Below, piece by piece: positions 1-13,220 of a stretch of 64,000 bases of DNA. The notes below the pieces were generated by a model that was not told the origin of the DNA, ran no database searches, and was given only the letters and a program-made list of their open reading frames with translations. Origin of the DNA: Dromaius novaehollandiae (lineage: Eukaryota > Chordata > Aves > Casuariiformes > Dromaiidae); assembly GCF_036370855.1 (NCBI RefSeq), contig NC_088103.1:6325404-6389403 (forward strand), in the 5' to 3' direction. The stretch's first letter is position 1; every line of letters begins with the position of its first letter. Both the position numbers and the translations under genes were made by a program.

Positions 1-1375
1 GAGTAATATGTAATAGCGAATATATACAATGAAATCACGTACAGTTGAGGAAAGGTTTGTACAATGGGGAAGTTCTGATAATTTTAAATTTATTCAGGAA
101 ATTTTTCAGAGATCCTAATACTCAGGCAATATTACAAGGTTAGCAACTAAACCCAGTAGGTTTGCAACTAATACCTCTTGCAGCATGTCAGCATTCACAG
201 GATTAGTTGCAACCCACTGAATTTGAATTTCACTGGGAAATTGTCTCAGCTTAATCGAATCTGCTTAGGAACATGGATTTTGGTTACATTGATGCAAATA
301 GGGAGCTCCACTTTTAAAGGCATCTAGAGTATTTTAGGAGCCTCCAGGCTCTCTTTTGAAAGCAAAAGGCAGGAAAAATCCCAAGTTTCATCGACCTTCA
401 GATATACTTAAAACCCTGGTTACCTCAAAACAGACTCGGACACTTGGAAATTTTACTGATGATTTCATTAATCAAATAAGGGTCACAAAACCTGAGCCAG
501 CAGCAAATACCACACTGACAACTCAAGTGATTTGTATTTGAAGCAGAAAACTCCAGTCCTTTGTTTGGCAGAACATCATTAACAAATAGCACAAATACCA
601 TCTTTAAGAAAGCAAAGGATTTCTCGACAGTCGCGGAGATAAATGAACACATCCCTCTAATCCAAGAGAGGCAGAGCATATTCAAGAAATCCCTGATGCC
701 CGGTTTTGATCACTCTCAAATCTCCGGAGAGCAAACAGGGAGAACAAACCACCAGCCTTAAACCCAACGCCATGACCTCTGTGTCGGTCAAGCAGATGTG
801 CATGGATAAGTCTCCGCAATTTCGAACACCATCAGCTCCCTCCGAGCTGCCACGTTCAACTTAATTCTAGGCTAAACTCTTACCACGTTGGTTTCCACCC
901 ATTTGCCAATGGAAACTTCATTACACCTGCTCGTTCTCCCTGGTCCCTTCACGTTCGAACGGAATTTAGGATAAAACCAGGATTATCGCCTTTCACGTGG
1001 GATCTTTTGGAGAGGTGAAAATACCCTCTTGATCCAGTCATACATGGGGAGGGGGGAAATCATTTCCTAATTCTATTAAATATACTTGTAGCCAGATTTT
1101 ACAGCAAAGCCTAGAAGCTCACTGCTGTTAAATTGAACAGGTGAGAAATCTTTCCAGCTCATAATAGGGGGTTTTTTGTTGCTGGAAAAGCACTGACTTG
1201 GCAAAGTTTTTCATGGGAAAACATCCCTTCCAATTGATGATTCGTCATGCAAGGCCCTTGCTCATGATGGCATATCCCACCAGAGAGAGGAGGAGGAGGA
1301 GGAGAGGACCAGCTGTCTGGTGGTCAAAGCACTACTCTGGGCTACGGAGGAAAAAGTTCAGTTTAAATCTCTTTT

Positions 1376-1440
1376 GCTTCAAGAACAGGACTTGAACCCA
1401 AGACACCTGTATCCCAAGCACTATCATGCACAAGATGCTG
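1376..1440 (-). mobile_element. Possible tRNA-derived SINE remnant (MIR-like)
   Basis: On the minus strand GTGCTTGGGATACAGGTGTC is followed by TTGGGTTCAAGTCCTGTTCT. This resembles the box B/T-arm part of tRNA-derived SINEs such as MIR (CCTGGGTTCAAGTCCC). No acceptor stem or discriminator is present, so it is not a tRNA gene. Confidence 0.35.
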
Positions 1441-1445
1441 CAACC

Positions 1446-1469
1446 TTAGCATCCATGAAAGGATGCTAA
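1446..1469. repeat. Inverted repeat, 9-bp stem and 6-base loop
   Basis: TTAGCATCC and GGATGCTAA flank ATGAAA. It lies next to the SINE-like remnant. Confidence 0.85.
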
Positions 1470-1851
1470 AACATGGAAGCTTCTCATGTTTTTGTGGATT
1501 GCCCTAATATTAAAAAATGGTGGGAGTTTTTAATCCTCTAATTTTTCATGGGATTTGTGGCTTATTTAGTATCTTGCAAAAAAAAAAAAAGCAATGATGC
1601 GGGTGTTATATTATAAGAGCAGAGTTGGCCTACTATCTCTTCAACCCAGAATGCCTTCCCTTCCACTTACGTTACAAGCTTTGATTTGCATAAACAGTTG
1701 TTACATAAAACCAAAATAGAGCCCAAGATCAGAACAATGTGTTTAATATTAAAAATAGCAGCTTTAGTATATGGAGTAATGTTAACACATACTGGTGCGA
1801 AAGAACGAACCACAAGCTTTGTATTTGGGCACATTACCGGGAATCTAGCTT

Positions 1852-1884
1852 AAAATAAATAAATAAATAATATATATATATACA
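1852..1884. repeat. TAAA/TA simple repeat
   Basis: A run of AAAT units passes directly into an AT dinucleotide run. Confidence 0.9.
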
Positions 1885-3225
1885 CAAAAAATATAAGTAT
1901 ATTTTTTATATAGATATAGATGGATACAAGGAAAAGCTACAAAGAGGGAGACAAAAAAGTGCAGAGGAAACCACCGATGAAGAGTAAATTCCCAGGGCAC
2001 GCTGGGAGAACGCACCATGCAATGGGAGACGAGAACTTTTTAATAACGGCAATTTGAAGCGGTTTCATTATTTGGCCTCTGCTGTTGCACCAAAACCAAA
2101 AAACCTTGTGCTAAATGGCGGCGTTTGCTGAGGACCACCAGATTGTTCGTACCTACGTTACGGATCGGCACGTGGTTTGCAGCGGTGGAGGTTCTTCATT
2201 CACCGGTACTGAATAGGGCCACAGTCTTAGTAGAAGCTCCCACAATAAAACCCCTTAGAGTGAATATCTGCCACCTCGAGGGTGGGATGGCCCAATATCT
2301 AGATATATTTAGAATAGAAAATCTTTCAAGAGAAGTCTCACCTCAACCTGTGGTTATGGGAGGAGGCAGAAGTCACTTCTGCTGCGGAGGACAGCAGATT
2401 AAAGGCTACAGTTGTTTTTTCCCGACCCTAAAGAGGTAAGGATCGATACAAAGAGCATAAGAGCAGTCGCTGGCACACGCATTGCTTTTATTTCTGCAGC
2501 AAAGAAAAGAAAAAGGGGAAACAGATTTGCAACATCCCAGCTGCACTGCAGCAGCTTTCCCCCCTGTAGAGAGCACAGTGGGAAAGCACTGCACGGTTAA
2601 ACAGAAATCAGAGCAGGCGCCACATCAGCTAGTGGTGAAAGACCACAGATGAGATAAAAATCAGCCTTCAGCAATCAATGGAGCAAAACCCAAGGCTGAG
2701 CTGCAACTGTGGCAAGACCGAAGCGTCTCGGGGCTGTAGCACGGCTACGCCGGCGTTTGACGCGCTCCACAGCACCTTGAGGGACCTGGAGCAGAAAGGA
2801 TGCTGTGAAACCCTTGCTGGGCTTCGACAGGGCACTGACAGCAGAGAGCACAACCAGCATCATCTAAGCGTGCTTTTGGGGATGGGCAGGATTAACCATT
2901 TTTGGGCTGGAGCTGGTGGGGCACGACGCCTTTTCAAGCCAGGACGGCTGCAAGGGTACAGAAACACCCAAGCATCTCCCCGGCCGGAGAGGAGCCACGT
3001 CCTGCGGTGGTGCCTCCTTCCAAGGCACAACTCATCAGGAATCAAAGCCTGGGTTACCTTCCAGCTGCGGTAAAGGCCTGAGAGAGAGGACATGTCAGCA
3101 CCAGGCCTAGCTCAGGATTAAACAAAAAAGTTATCAAGCCCAAGCACTGCAAAACCATCTGATTATTCAAAACACTTATTTGAGAGCAACGGTCTCCTAT
3201 TTAAACTGCTTAATGGGCTTCAATT

Positions 3226-3247
3226 AAAAAAAAAAAAAAAAAAAAAA
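3226..3247. repeat. A homopolymer (22 bases)
   Basis: An uninterrupted A run. No retroposed gene or target-site duplication is visible next to it. Confidence 0.9.
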
Positions 3248-6200
3248 GGAAGCATATGCTCAAGATAGAAACCGATGATTACGCTCTCGTGGTTTTAAAT
3301 TCAATACACCGTCCAAATAGAAAAAAAAAAGTACTTTGCTGATTATGTAGTGAACAGACTCTACTGTGTCACCTGCTTCGTGATAGGTGGTCTGGGCACA
3401 AGCGGCAACCCATGCGCCTATGACAGCCAAACACGCAGGGCTTCTGCCACGCAAACCCCACGGGGAAAACCTGCACTCATCGTCTTACCCGACTGTCATT
3501 ACTCAGCCGCTAACGACGGGCACAGAGAGGATGGCCCCAAACTGCGCGATCTCTTGGGAAATGTAAACTCTGCACAGGTCCAGTAGTCCCAGCTGCACGT
3601 TAAGTGACAAGGCGAAATACGGTTGCAATGCGAATAACCCCTGAAGGATGGTTTTGCCATTGCATAAAAGTTGAGAGGTTTTTCCCCCTCATCTCTTCTG
3701 CCTGGAATGGTTTTTTGTGTGTTTTGGGGGCAGGGTTTTTTTTGTTTGGGGGTTTTTGTTGTTTTTTTTCAGTTTGTTTGAGTGAAGTTCTGACTAGAAG
3801 GCTTTGGCCTGGAGAAGAGGTGTCTTTGCTAGAGATCTACAAAATCACAAGCGACAGAAAGGAAGAGGCAGGATCGACAATTTGCCATCTCTTCCAAAAC
3901 AAACGCTAGGAGTGATCAACTAAAATTCAGAGCAAAACTGATCAAAGAGGTGCTTCTTCATCCAGGAGGTAACAGGACCTGTGAAACCCCCTTGCCAAAA
4001 GATGCAGTGGATGCCGAGAGGTCACACATCAGTTTGACGGGAAACTGCACCAGTGCTTCAAATTTAATCTACCAAAGGCTGCTAAATAGACAAAGCACTT
4101 CGGGCTCAGGAAGTCCCTGGCCACCAACTGTTTTTGGTTTACAGGCTACTCTCATATACATGTAACCCTCTTCTTACTCATCCCTGAACACCCATCTACA
4201 GCCACAGCGACAGGCCACTAAGCTAGATAAACCAAAAACCCAAACGGTTGTATGGTTAACACAGTCAAAATCAGAACTGATATTCTTATATTTTAAGCTT
4301 TACAGCAAGACATGGATTGAAAAAAAAAACCCAAAAAACTAAGACTAAGCAAGAAGTCACCACTGAGCTGTTCAGTTCTTTATTTCAAGTTTACCTTCTT
4401 ATCCTTGCTTTGCTTAAAGGACGCCATAATTTTCAGAAGAGCCAGAAGGCATTAATCAAACATGCTATTATGCAACTCTTTCCATCATCAAGTCACATTT
4501 AATCCCTAAGGTCTCTTAATTCTGCTTCATTAAAAAAAAAAAAAAAGTGCTCCACGTGGAAAGACGCGAGAGAGGAATTGGACAGCACTTCACAAGCTGT
4601 GCTCTGCATAACCGTGCGTGATTTTAAATAAATCACTCTGGCCTGACAAACAGATGTGCAAACAAACCAAACACCGATGGTTTTGTCAAAAGGAAGTGAC
4701 AAGTAGCAGCAGGCCCATTTCTACCATGAGTCACTTTTACTTGCAGCTCTGCAGAGAGAAATCGCCCAAAGCTGAAGGCACCAAGTGAGAACAGTGCATC
4801 GCGCTGGAAGCACGGAAGAAAGCAGACGCTTTGACTACCAGTTTCTGAGACTCAAAGTTGGGTACGACCTAACCAGATCGTGTACAACTGTCACAGGAAG
4901 TGGAAGGAGTTATAAATAACAAGTTCAGATAGAGCCATAGATCAGATGCACCGGGCACAGTGCTTCATCGAAAAGAAAGGTCATGAACTTAGTTAGAAAA
5001 AATGCACTCTTCTAAGGTATTCAAGTATCAAACCAAGAACATCAAGCTGCTGCTTGCTAACACACCAAACTATACCTTAGACATCTTAACACTAACAGTT
5101 ACTTGATTATGGAAAATACTTTGTGGACAGCTCAGATAGACTGTTGCCTTGTCCTGCTGAAGCATCTATTTTATATAAATATATTTTTTTATCATGGTTG
5201 CAAGGACTACTGGTCAATTCTTTTCTCTTACTATTCACTTACTCGGTTTTCTTTAAAAATTCCCCCTCATTCTTCTGTTTGTCACATTGGCACCTTCCAA
5301 CAAATCATTCCTTCCTCTTATTACAAAGTCTCCTACAGCCGCTCCTGGACTTCCAACCGTTTCCAAAAATCAAAGACTCTAGTCTTCACTTTTTCAGCCC
5401 CTGACTATAGCTCTACAGTTCACTCAGTACCTACCTCCCCTTTTGAGTCCAGTAAGGACCATCACAAATGCCCCCATATTTCCACTCTGATGACAGCAAC
5501 TGAACCCGGTCCAGCTCCACTACTCTGGGTCCCAGTCCCATATGTTCAGATGTTACTGTCTTCCATCTGACGTGAAAGGAGGGAGATGGTTGTCCCCTTC
5601 TCTTAAATGTGAATAGTTGCAACCCTTTTCTGAGCTCTCCTACTCTGCCTCCTCTTCCCACTTATAAAAGGGAGCTGGTTTCTTCGACAACTATTACTTA
5701 GATCAAATACCTGCAGTTTCCTTAGCTGAGCCTTCTACTTTGGCTATATTGCCATCCCTCGTGGTGGCCAGAACTTCATTTTCTCTCCAGTCACTGAGAC
5801 GTGTATCATCTTACTTGAGAAACTCAATGATTAAACACTAAACTTAAGAAAAAACTATTGTCAGGTTTCTCCCATTCATGTAATTTCAGCTGTCAGCCAA
5901 GCTACTTCTCCCCTAATCCTGCTGTTATGCAGAATTTCTGCAGCAGATGAAGGTACAAGTGATGATATACCTTAATCTAGATGAACGTAAAGGGTCCCAA
6001 ACTGCTCTCGGAAGACTGTCTTATGCTTACTAGATCCCAAACTAATTTCCTTTCCCAGGCATCTTACTTCATACAGCCCCTCTCTGGCCAATAAAAGTGG
6101 CTCCAGGACATATCCGTCTCCCTGTGACACATCTTCCTAGTTCCTCACTGACATCCAGCTGTGAGCACTAACAAAACAACCACTGCCAGGGAATGCGTAG

Positions 6201-6939
6201 GCACACGACTGCGTCCACTCATCCCCCCTCTGGTTTAGGTGAGAAGCGTCGGGTCCTTAACGAATGGGTCCCTGGGTCCCATCTCCCCAGAGGAGCCTGA
6301 AGTTGTGCTCCGGCACTGCTCTGAACCAAAATAATCAAGATTTCCTACTCCAAAGTTTATTCAGAGTGGAAAGGATGATAAGTTTGTAAGGTAGGACTCT
6401 GCCCACTAGCAAGCACTGTCTTTCACGTGGACACACTAAACCTGAGCTCTATGTTGTCAAGCTTTTGCTTGACATCTTGGCTTTCCTCAAAACTAAACCT
6501 ACAACTGGCACATCGGTCTAGAAGGGATTCCTCAAGTCCCTGAATCTAGACCCTTTCCCACTACGGAAAATTGTGAAAGATGCCTGGTTTATCAGGAAAA
6601 CCGTAAGACCTGCTTCGTATGACGGCAAGGGCTACCCAGCACTCCAGTCCACCTCTGACCAGCAGCAGTACCTACAGCACACGGCACAGGAGAGACCAAG
6701 GACGAAGGCAAAGATGATGGACCTGCAACAGCCTGCATTTGCAAGGTGCAAATATCCCAAGAGAACAGCAAGGGGCCAATCCCGTGCAATACAGGGCAAT
6801 ACCCCCACCAACGGCGTCTACCAGTTTGACCAGAACACTTTCTCCAATCCAAAGCCTATTTGATACTGGGAATAAAACACATTTTGGTAGGAGCGTAGAG
6901 CAGAACTGAGGGAGGTGAGGGGGGAGTGGGGATGGAAAC

Positions 6940-7085
6940 ACCTCAGTCCTCAGAAGTTATCAGGACTCAGCTAGACAAAGCCACATATACCTTGATCCAG
7001 TATTGACATTAGTCCTGCTCCAAACAGGAGGTTGAACTACAGACCCCTAAGGAGCCTGTCTAAACAACATTTCTATGATGCTACA
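6940..7085 (+). mobile_element. CR1 LINE 3' end (old, diverged)
   Basis: The sequence reads like the 3' terminal part of CR1: ACTCAGCTAGACAAAGCC, then GATCCAGTATTGACATTAGT, CCTGCTCCAAACAGGAGGTTG and the terminal TTTCTATGATGCT, which corresponds to the CR1 end repeat ATTCTATGATTCT. CR1 is the main LINE of birds and reptiles. The left boundary is by eye; the ORF2 part is absent or unrecognisable. Confidence 0.75.
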
Positions 7086-10000
7086 AAATGTCCACCTACA
7101 GGAATGCTATATTTTCTGAGAGCATTACACGTCCTGCTTCTAGCTGCAGCTATCCTATGTTTCAGAAGGCAGAAAAACTCAAGGCCAAAAATTTAACTGG
7201 GACCTGCAGTGTTGACTCTCGTAGTCAAACCATGCTATGCAAAAACTATGCACCCGAGCAAGCAACGCCAGCTAGCCCACAGCTAACTGCAATGCAGTTG
7301 CAGTTGTTTCCACTTCCTCTGGAGTGGAAAGAGCCCACAGTGTGTCCCACTGGCTGCAATCAGGTCCACCATGGGTTGGGACCCTTACAGAAGGTACGAA
7401 CTAGCACACAGGTCCTGACTTCCTGGTGTGCTGCAGTTTGCAGTCATCTACAACAAGGCAGAGGAACCAGGCAGATTAATGTAGCAACCATGAGCCATAG
7501 GGCAGTTGTCACCAGCAGGCTTCAGTGCCTGGCATAAAGCAGTCCATACTTTCATCACCAGCATCAAATCATCTTCCTCGTATTGGGCAGGAGACATTCT
7601 GCAAATCTAAGATTTTATCAAGTGGGCAGGGTTTTATTCTATGTGCCTTGAACATGAGTTTGCCAGATGAAGAAGGTAACACTTGTTCCTTCAAGCATCT
7701 TGCTTCTTTGCTTCAACCTTTGGGGGAAGCAAGGGTGTCCTCTGGAGTGCCGAAGCACATACCCAACAAGAGGAGGACACACTGCCTTCATCCTTGGCTA
7801 CCATCCATTCACCTGCTTCATAGGAGTACAAGTCAAGAAGCTGGCAGCTGCCAAACAGCCTCTGCTGGAAGAGAAACCTTGGATGGACTCAGAGCAGGAG
7901 ACTATTCACAAACTTCAGAAGAAATCAGAGGTAAATCACAGAGGGACAGTACACAACACCTGATCTCTTGGTCTCAAAGCTCAGTGTCTCCAGCAGCATA
8001 AGGAGGAGCAAAAATAAAGGAGAAGCAGCAAAGTGGAAAGATGACACTGGTTTTTGTCATGAGGTGTCAGGTGCACCACGGTCATGCAGGAGGAAGGTTG
8101 GGGAGCCGGCCTTTGGAAAGGGACTGCACAGCAACCTCATGGGCCCAGGACCAACATCAGTCTGGAGCCACGCCAGGTGCTAAGCGAGAAAGGCAGATAC
8201 CTCCCTAGGAACATCTTTGCTCAGGGTAAATCCACATATGAGATGCTTGGGGTTGACCTGGTCACAGGGTGTCTTCTCATCACACTCAAGCAACAAGATG
8301 CAGAGCTTAAGCTCTCGTCTTGTTTAACACTTGGGAAATGGCCACAGATCTGGGGTACCGAGGTGTCTCTGAGGCAAGAAGAACAGCAGGAGTGCCGTTT
8401 GGAAGAGGATACAACTTTCACACGGAGCACGAAGTTCAAAAAGAGGCCTTTGAAGGCGGCATCGGAAGCAAATGGCCATGAACAGCTAGCAACGTATCAA
8501 GAAGCAATCGAGCAGCAAAGTATTCCCACTCAACTCATGGAAAGCAACCGGCATGGCAGCAGGTAGGATCCCTGTTACATGCCACATGCTTAACAGGCAG
8601 AGAGGAGAGGACCATCTTTGAAAGACCCTACAAGGACAAGCTTTCAGGTTCATAAGGCAGGGCACAAGTATATGAGATATCAGCACGAATTCCTCGACAA
8701 AGCTTCTCCTTCCCTTCTACACATAAGAGCTCCTGGATGCTAACAGGATGGACAAGCCCTCTGGGGTTCAAATAATCCCAACCTAGCAGAAGCACCTCCC
8801 TTCTCTTTACTTCTTTTTTACTTCTTTTTTAAATTCCTCTTCTACCTTTTATTATTACTTAATATTTCTTAACTCAGTATTTCTCACTTCCTTTCAAGCT
8901 CGTTCATCTTTCAGCATGACAGCAGAGTTTATCTACACAGCTATGAGGCCCTCAGCCCTCTCAAACGTCTCTGCTGCAAATGCATTTATTTCAATGGCCA
9001 AACAGTAATCAGATCCAAGCATTATCACCTTATTGAGCCTTTAGATACTAAAAAATCATAGACCAAGGGTACTTTACTTGAGCTGTATATGTGGATCCAC
9101 ATATACATATGAAAAGAAGAGCCATGTCTTTCCCTAGGGCTCATATTCCAAGAACGGAAATAATTCTCCTTTTTGCCTGTGAGTGGATGTTATCAGTCTT
9201 CTTCCACTGCTCCACGATCTCTGCACACCTTTAACACAAACTATCCCCAAGCCAGTATCTCAAATTCACCTCCTCTTTGAACTCAGCTCACCAGATGCCT
9301 CTCAGACACCTCTCACCAGCTGTTTTACTACCACCTTAGCAAAAGTTCAGAAAAATCTCTCTAAATATGCTCCATCGCCCCTTTTCTCTCACAAGTTCCC
9401 TGACTCCACTCATGAGATTTCTTTCTCCCATTACCAAATCCTGCCTTACATCAAAGGCTTTGCTTTCTTATCCTCTGAACTCATTAATTTCCATTAAAAA
9501 AATGTTCACTCATGCACATATTTCCATTACAGAATCCTTCCTATTTTCATAACTGTCATTTTCCTTTTTCTGACACGCAACTTTTATGGGGGAAGGGGAA
9601 ACTTTCTTCTCTGCTAATAACTGTCCAGCTTGCTCAAATTTCCTAACATTTCTCACCTGCTTTCAAGCCCCTTCATCTTCCAAGCCCATATTATCCCTAG
9701 TTTGTTGAAGGCCAAAAAAAAATCTTTAAACCCTTTTCTACCCTGCCATAAGGAGAAGTTCAAACCACGCAGACAGATTTGTCACTGGAAAACATAGCCC
9801 GGGCTAGACTGCATTTAATTAACACGATTTTTTGTGCAGGTTGCTCAACACAAGTCAAGTACATGTGCACATCATTCCCATTAGGCGGTAGAAATGCACG
9901 CTGGCTCTGTACAGTGCATCAGCAGCTCATTGAGGCAAACACATTTGCTGAACTTGCACAACCCTGACATTTTTCAGAGCCATTCTTTTAAGAAAAGCAA

Positions 10001-12004
10001 CCTGAAAGCATTTCTCCTTGCTATGTCTTTGGACTGAAGCTTTTGTGTATATATAAAAAATGAAATAGGGAACAGACAGAAAAGAATTATCTAGGTCTTT
10101 GCTTCAATGAAGACACCAGTGGCTAAAAAGTTTGAAGCAGAAAATGAAGGGAAAAAAACCACAAAAGATAATGAAACACCAAAAAAGCTCAGCCAGGAAA
10201 AAAAAAATTCTCAGAACACAAGGAGCAAGAGATGCCAAAAAGGCAAAAAACAAGTATTGATTTTTATTCCAGTAGATCCATCAGTTCAAAATAAATGTAT
10301 TTTCTTGCCTGCCTAGCACACGATGTTTTCAATTGCATGAAATAAGGACTTGAATTACCAAAGGAGGACAGCGGTGGAAAGAGGAGGGGGGTGAGAACAA
10401 CCACAAGAAAAAGGTGGAAGCAGAGCTAGCACGCAATTCAAATTACATTTTCGAGAAAACAACATCTTCTAAAAATTAAGCCAGTTAATTATTTTACCTT
10501 ATCTCCGTTTGCATCAATAGCCTCAGCCCAATTTAAACTGATTCGAGCCTGGAGAAATAACTCTGCCTAGATTCTCTATCGCTTCTTCCCTCCCCTTTCA
10601 CTGCGTACATCCACACATATGATCAAAAACAAATTGCAACATTAGAAATACACTCATTTTACTGGCACAGGCTGCTCATAACATGGTTACTGTAATTTCA
10701 AGGGGGATGCTCCATCAAACTAGGGCTTCCTCTCTGTCTTGGCCATGAAGAGACCCAAAAAAGCCCTGAAAATATTTAAGTTTCTTGCTTGTCATTTCAC
10801 TTAGCTAAGTCACATTTTAGTCCCATTAGGGATAAAATATCCAGGGGTGTCAAATGTGTTCCCTTGGACGTTCCCTCTTTTTATTTCAGCATCATTCCCA
10901 GTCTGCCTTGGCTGGCATCAGTGAAGACATGGGCATCTTACATGTCACGTCAGACACTGAAGCAATCTTCGTGCCATGCTAACGTTCCTCCTGAACCTGG
11001 AGGAACCGCTTTTTGTCCCCATGCTGAAAATCAAAAAAAAATAAACCAAACTGAGACAAAAATTATTTCAGAGCTCTGGAGTTTGAGAAGTACAACAGGG
11101 CAAGGGGAACTACCGAGAGCCGGCTTGGACGGCCACTCTGCAGAGCAACAAGCGGTGGCCTCTGCGTGGTCTATAGAAACAGCTGGACTAGCACATCACT
11201 CATTTCATAACAAAAATGCCAACTAACTTCAAAGTACTTTCACAGAGTCCACTAGCAACATAACTCCTTCTGAAAAGTGTAATTTATAACTACGAGCAGT
11301 TTAAACAAACCCAATTAATTATCGACAATCGCTTTATAGCATCTGCATAAACTAAGTTGCTGCTTGCTACTGCCACTAGAGAAGAGGTGCTCACAAAGCC
11401 ACCAGCATCGAAGCTCTCAACAGGACAGTCAGTAGGAGAAGACCAGAGAAATAATAGATGTAGAGATGGAGCACACAAGCGCCCTCCACACAAGCCACCC
11501 AGCATCGTCCTGGAGAGCACAATTAGCACATGCGTTACAAGAGCGTTCACGCGTACAGCCATAACTGGAAAAAATTAACATGGGTATTTCTGATAGAGAA
11601 GCTTCTAGCCGTTGGAAAGTACTGGAGCATGCAACTTCTAGCTTCAACAGGACAGGAATATAAATCAAATACAATATTCCATTCGCATAGTAACAGCACT
11701 TCAAAATCAACAAGCTGTATCCACGGCACAGCGGTAACATAGCAGAGACGAAGGCCAAGCACCCAGTAGAGATCCCTAAGGTTCAGCAGAATACTCAAAA
11801 ATACAAGTTTGAAAGACTGCTTAACGCATCTCTAAACTTTCAGCTTGCCGTCACCACATCTCTTAAGGGTTTTGTTCTGCGCAGAGAACTGGTCTAACGA
11901 TACACACACAGAAGGGAAAAGGCACAGAAAGACCATCGCTGTCTTTACACTAGAATCCTATATGTGTGTATATATATAAGCAAACGTGGAGAGATATGTG
12001 TATT

Positions 12005-12023
12005 TCTCTCTCTCTCTCTCTCT
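12005..12023. repeat. TC dinucleotide repeat
   Basis: About nine TC units, beside a short TATGTGTGTATATATA tract (about 11961-11978). Confidence 0.9.
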
Positions 12024-13214
12024 ACAAACACACATATTTTCCTCAAAGAAGCTACTCAACACATACTGAATGCTGTCCAGACTGTTTTCCTTAAAACTTC
12101 CATCCTTCATTTCTAAAGCTGCCCACTCCACTCCCTTTTTCTACATGAAAAATACGTACCAAAGAAAGAAGTGTGCATTAACAGACTGTCTGTTCTATTA
12201 AACCAGTATTAAGCACTTCTCATTCACGTAAGAGGCAGGCAAAAAATTCCACACCTACAAGCAGCAAAAACACTTTTCACTTCTCCTACCACAAAGAAGA
12301 GCAAGGCCCATAGTACCAAATATCTACCCAATACATGAGTTAAAAAGGCACATGTGGTTTTGAAGACCTTCAGTCAGATGCCATATAGATCTAAGGTTAA
12401 AATAAAGATAAGGAAGCAGGAATAACTCATTATCTCAACTATTCAGAGTTCTGCTAAGTGACTTCCAAACACCTTCCAGGAACTCAGAAGTGTAGAAGAG
12501 CACCCTACTTTATCTCCACTTTTTCCAGAATCACGGGAAGTGCACACGCTCTCCACTGAGGCTGCTATCAGTCTTGTCTTCTCTAAAGGCTCAAACGGTA
12601 ACCCTAATGCAGATGGGAAAGAAGATGCATTGCTTAAGCGCTGGTATGAAATCTACCTTGAGAATAGAAGAGGAACAAAAATCAAGCACCTCCCCAGCCC
12701 CCCTGCTCCACTCCCCCCTAAAAACCCTGGTACTTAATGTGTAAAGCATGTTATTCCACTTGGGGAGGGGGGAGAAAGAGATATCCTATTCTCAATTTAA
12801 AGCTACTGGAGTTCTGAGATTCAGAAAAGCCTTCTCAGTTTGATTAGTATTTCACTTTGCTGGAAGTGTGCCAGATTATATAAAAAAAGTAAGGTAAAAC
12901 ATTTTGGTCAGAATTTTCTTACTTGGAGACTAAAAATAATTTAGTTCCCCAGGGAATCAGTGCTGTAAAAAAAAAAAAAAAGTTTTCAGAAGTCACTGCA
13001 CATTGTTTTAAATTTGTTTAAAGCTTCTGAATACAAAAGGGTTTTAAACTGCAGCTCTCTTAAGATGCACCTTTTACATACAAGGAGCTCTTTCTAGAGA
13101 AGTGTCCTTTGCTCTAATGATCATGCTCAAAATTTCATGGTTGAAAAGCAAGATTATCTGACCATATGCTCAAAATGCTTCAATAAAACACCCACACAGT
13201 GACAAGAATGAGAC

Positions 13215-13220
13215 TTTAAT
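13215..13220 (-). terminator. PTEN: Distal poly(A) signal AUUAAA of PTEN
   Basis: On the minus strand the hexamer ATTAAA is followed by GTCTCATTCTTGTCAC. This is the end of the classic human PTEN mRNA as I recall it, so cleavage is expected near 13195-13201. Upstream on the mRNA the flanking text (TTAAAACTGATTAAAG) is also shared. Confidence 0.75.

Larger units (their letters stand above)
1..13195. other. 3' flank of PTEN, no gene recognised
   Basis: No open frame here shows a recognisable domain, and none is supported by splice sites. Visible items are a SINE-like remnant near 1.4 kb, simple repeats, pyrimidine-rich plus-strand stretches (about 5.2-5.7 kb and 8.8-9.7 kb), and a CR1 3' end near 7 kb. 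Minus-strand AATAAA hexamers at 10263-10268, 8985-8990 and 8848-8853 could serve a longer PTEN 3' UTR, but nothing shows it. Confidence 0.7.

Noticed and set aside
1376-1440. tRNA gene on the minus strand
   Set aside because: Only a T-arm-like piece is present. There is no acceptor stem, D arm or plausible anticodon arm.
5103-5570. Plus-strand open frame of 155 codons
   Set aside because: Its Ser/Phe/Pro/Thr-rich composition follows from the pyrimidine-rich DNA. There is no recognisable protein family.
7088-8566. Three consecutive plus-strand open frames of 149, 158 and 160 codons
   Set aside because: They are in different frames, at least one (7525) lacks an ATG start, and none shows a domain, splice context or viral or LINE motif. 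Chance frames just downstream of a CR1 3' end are the simplest reading.
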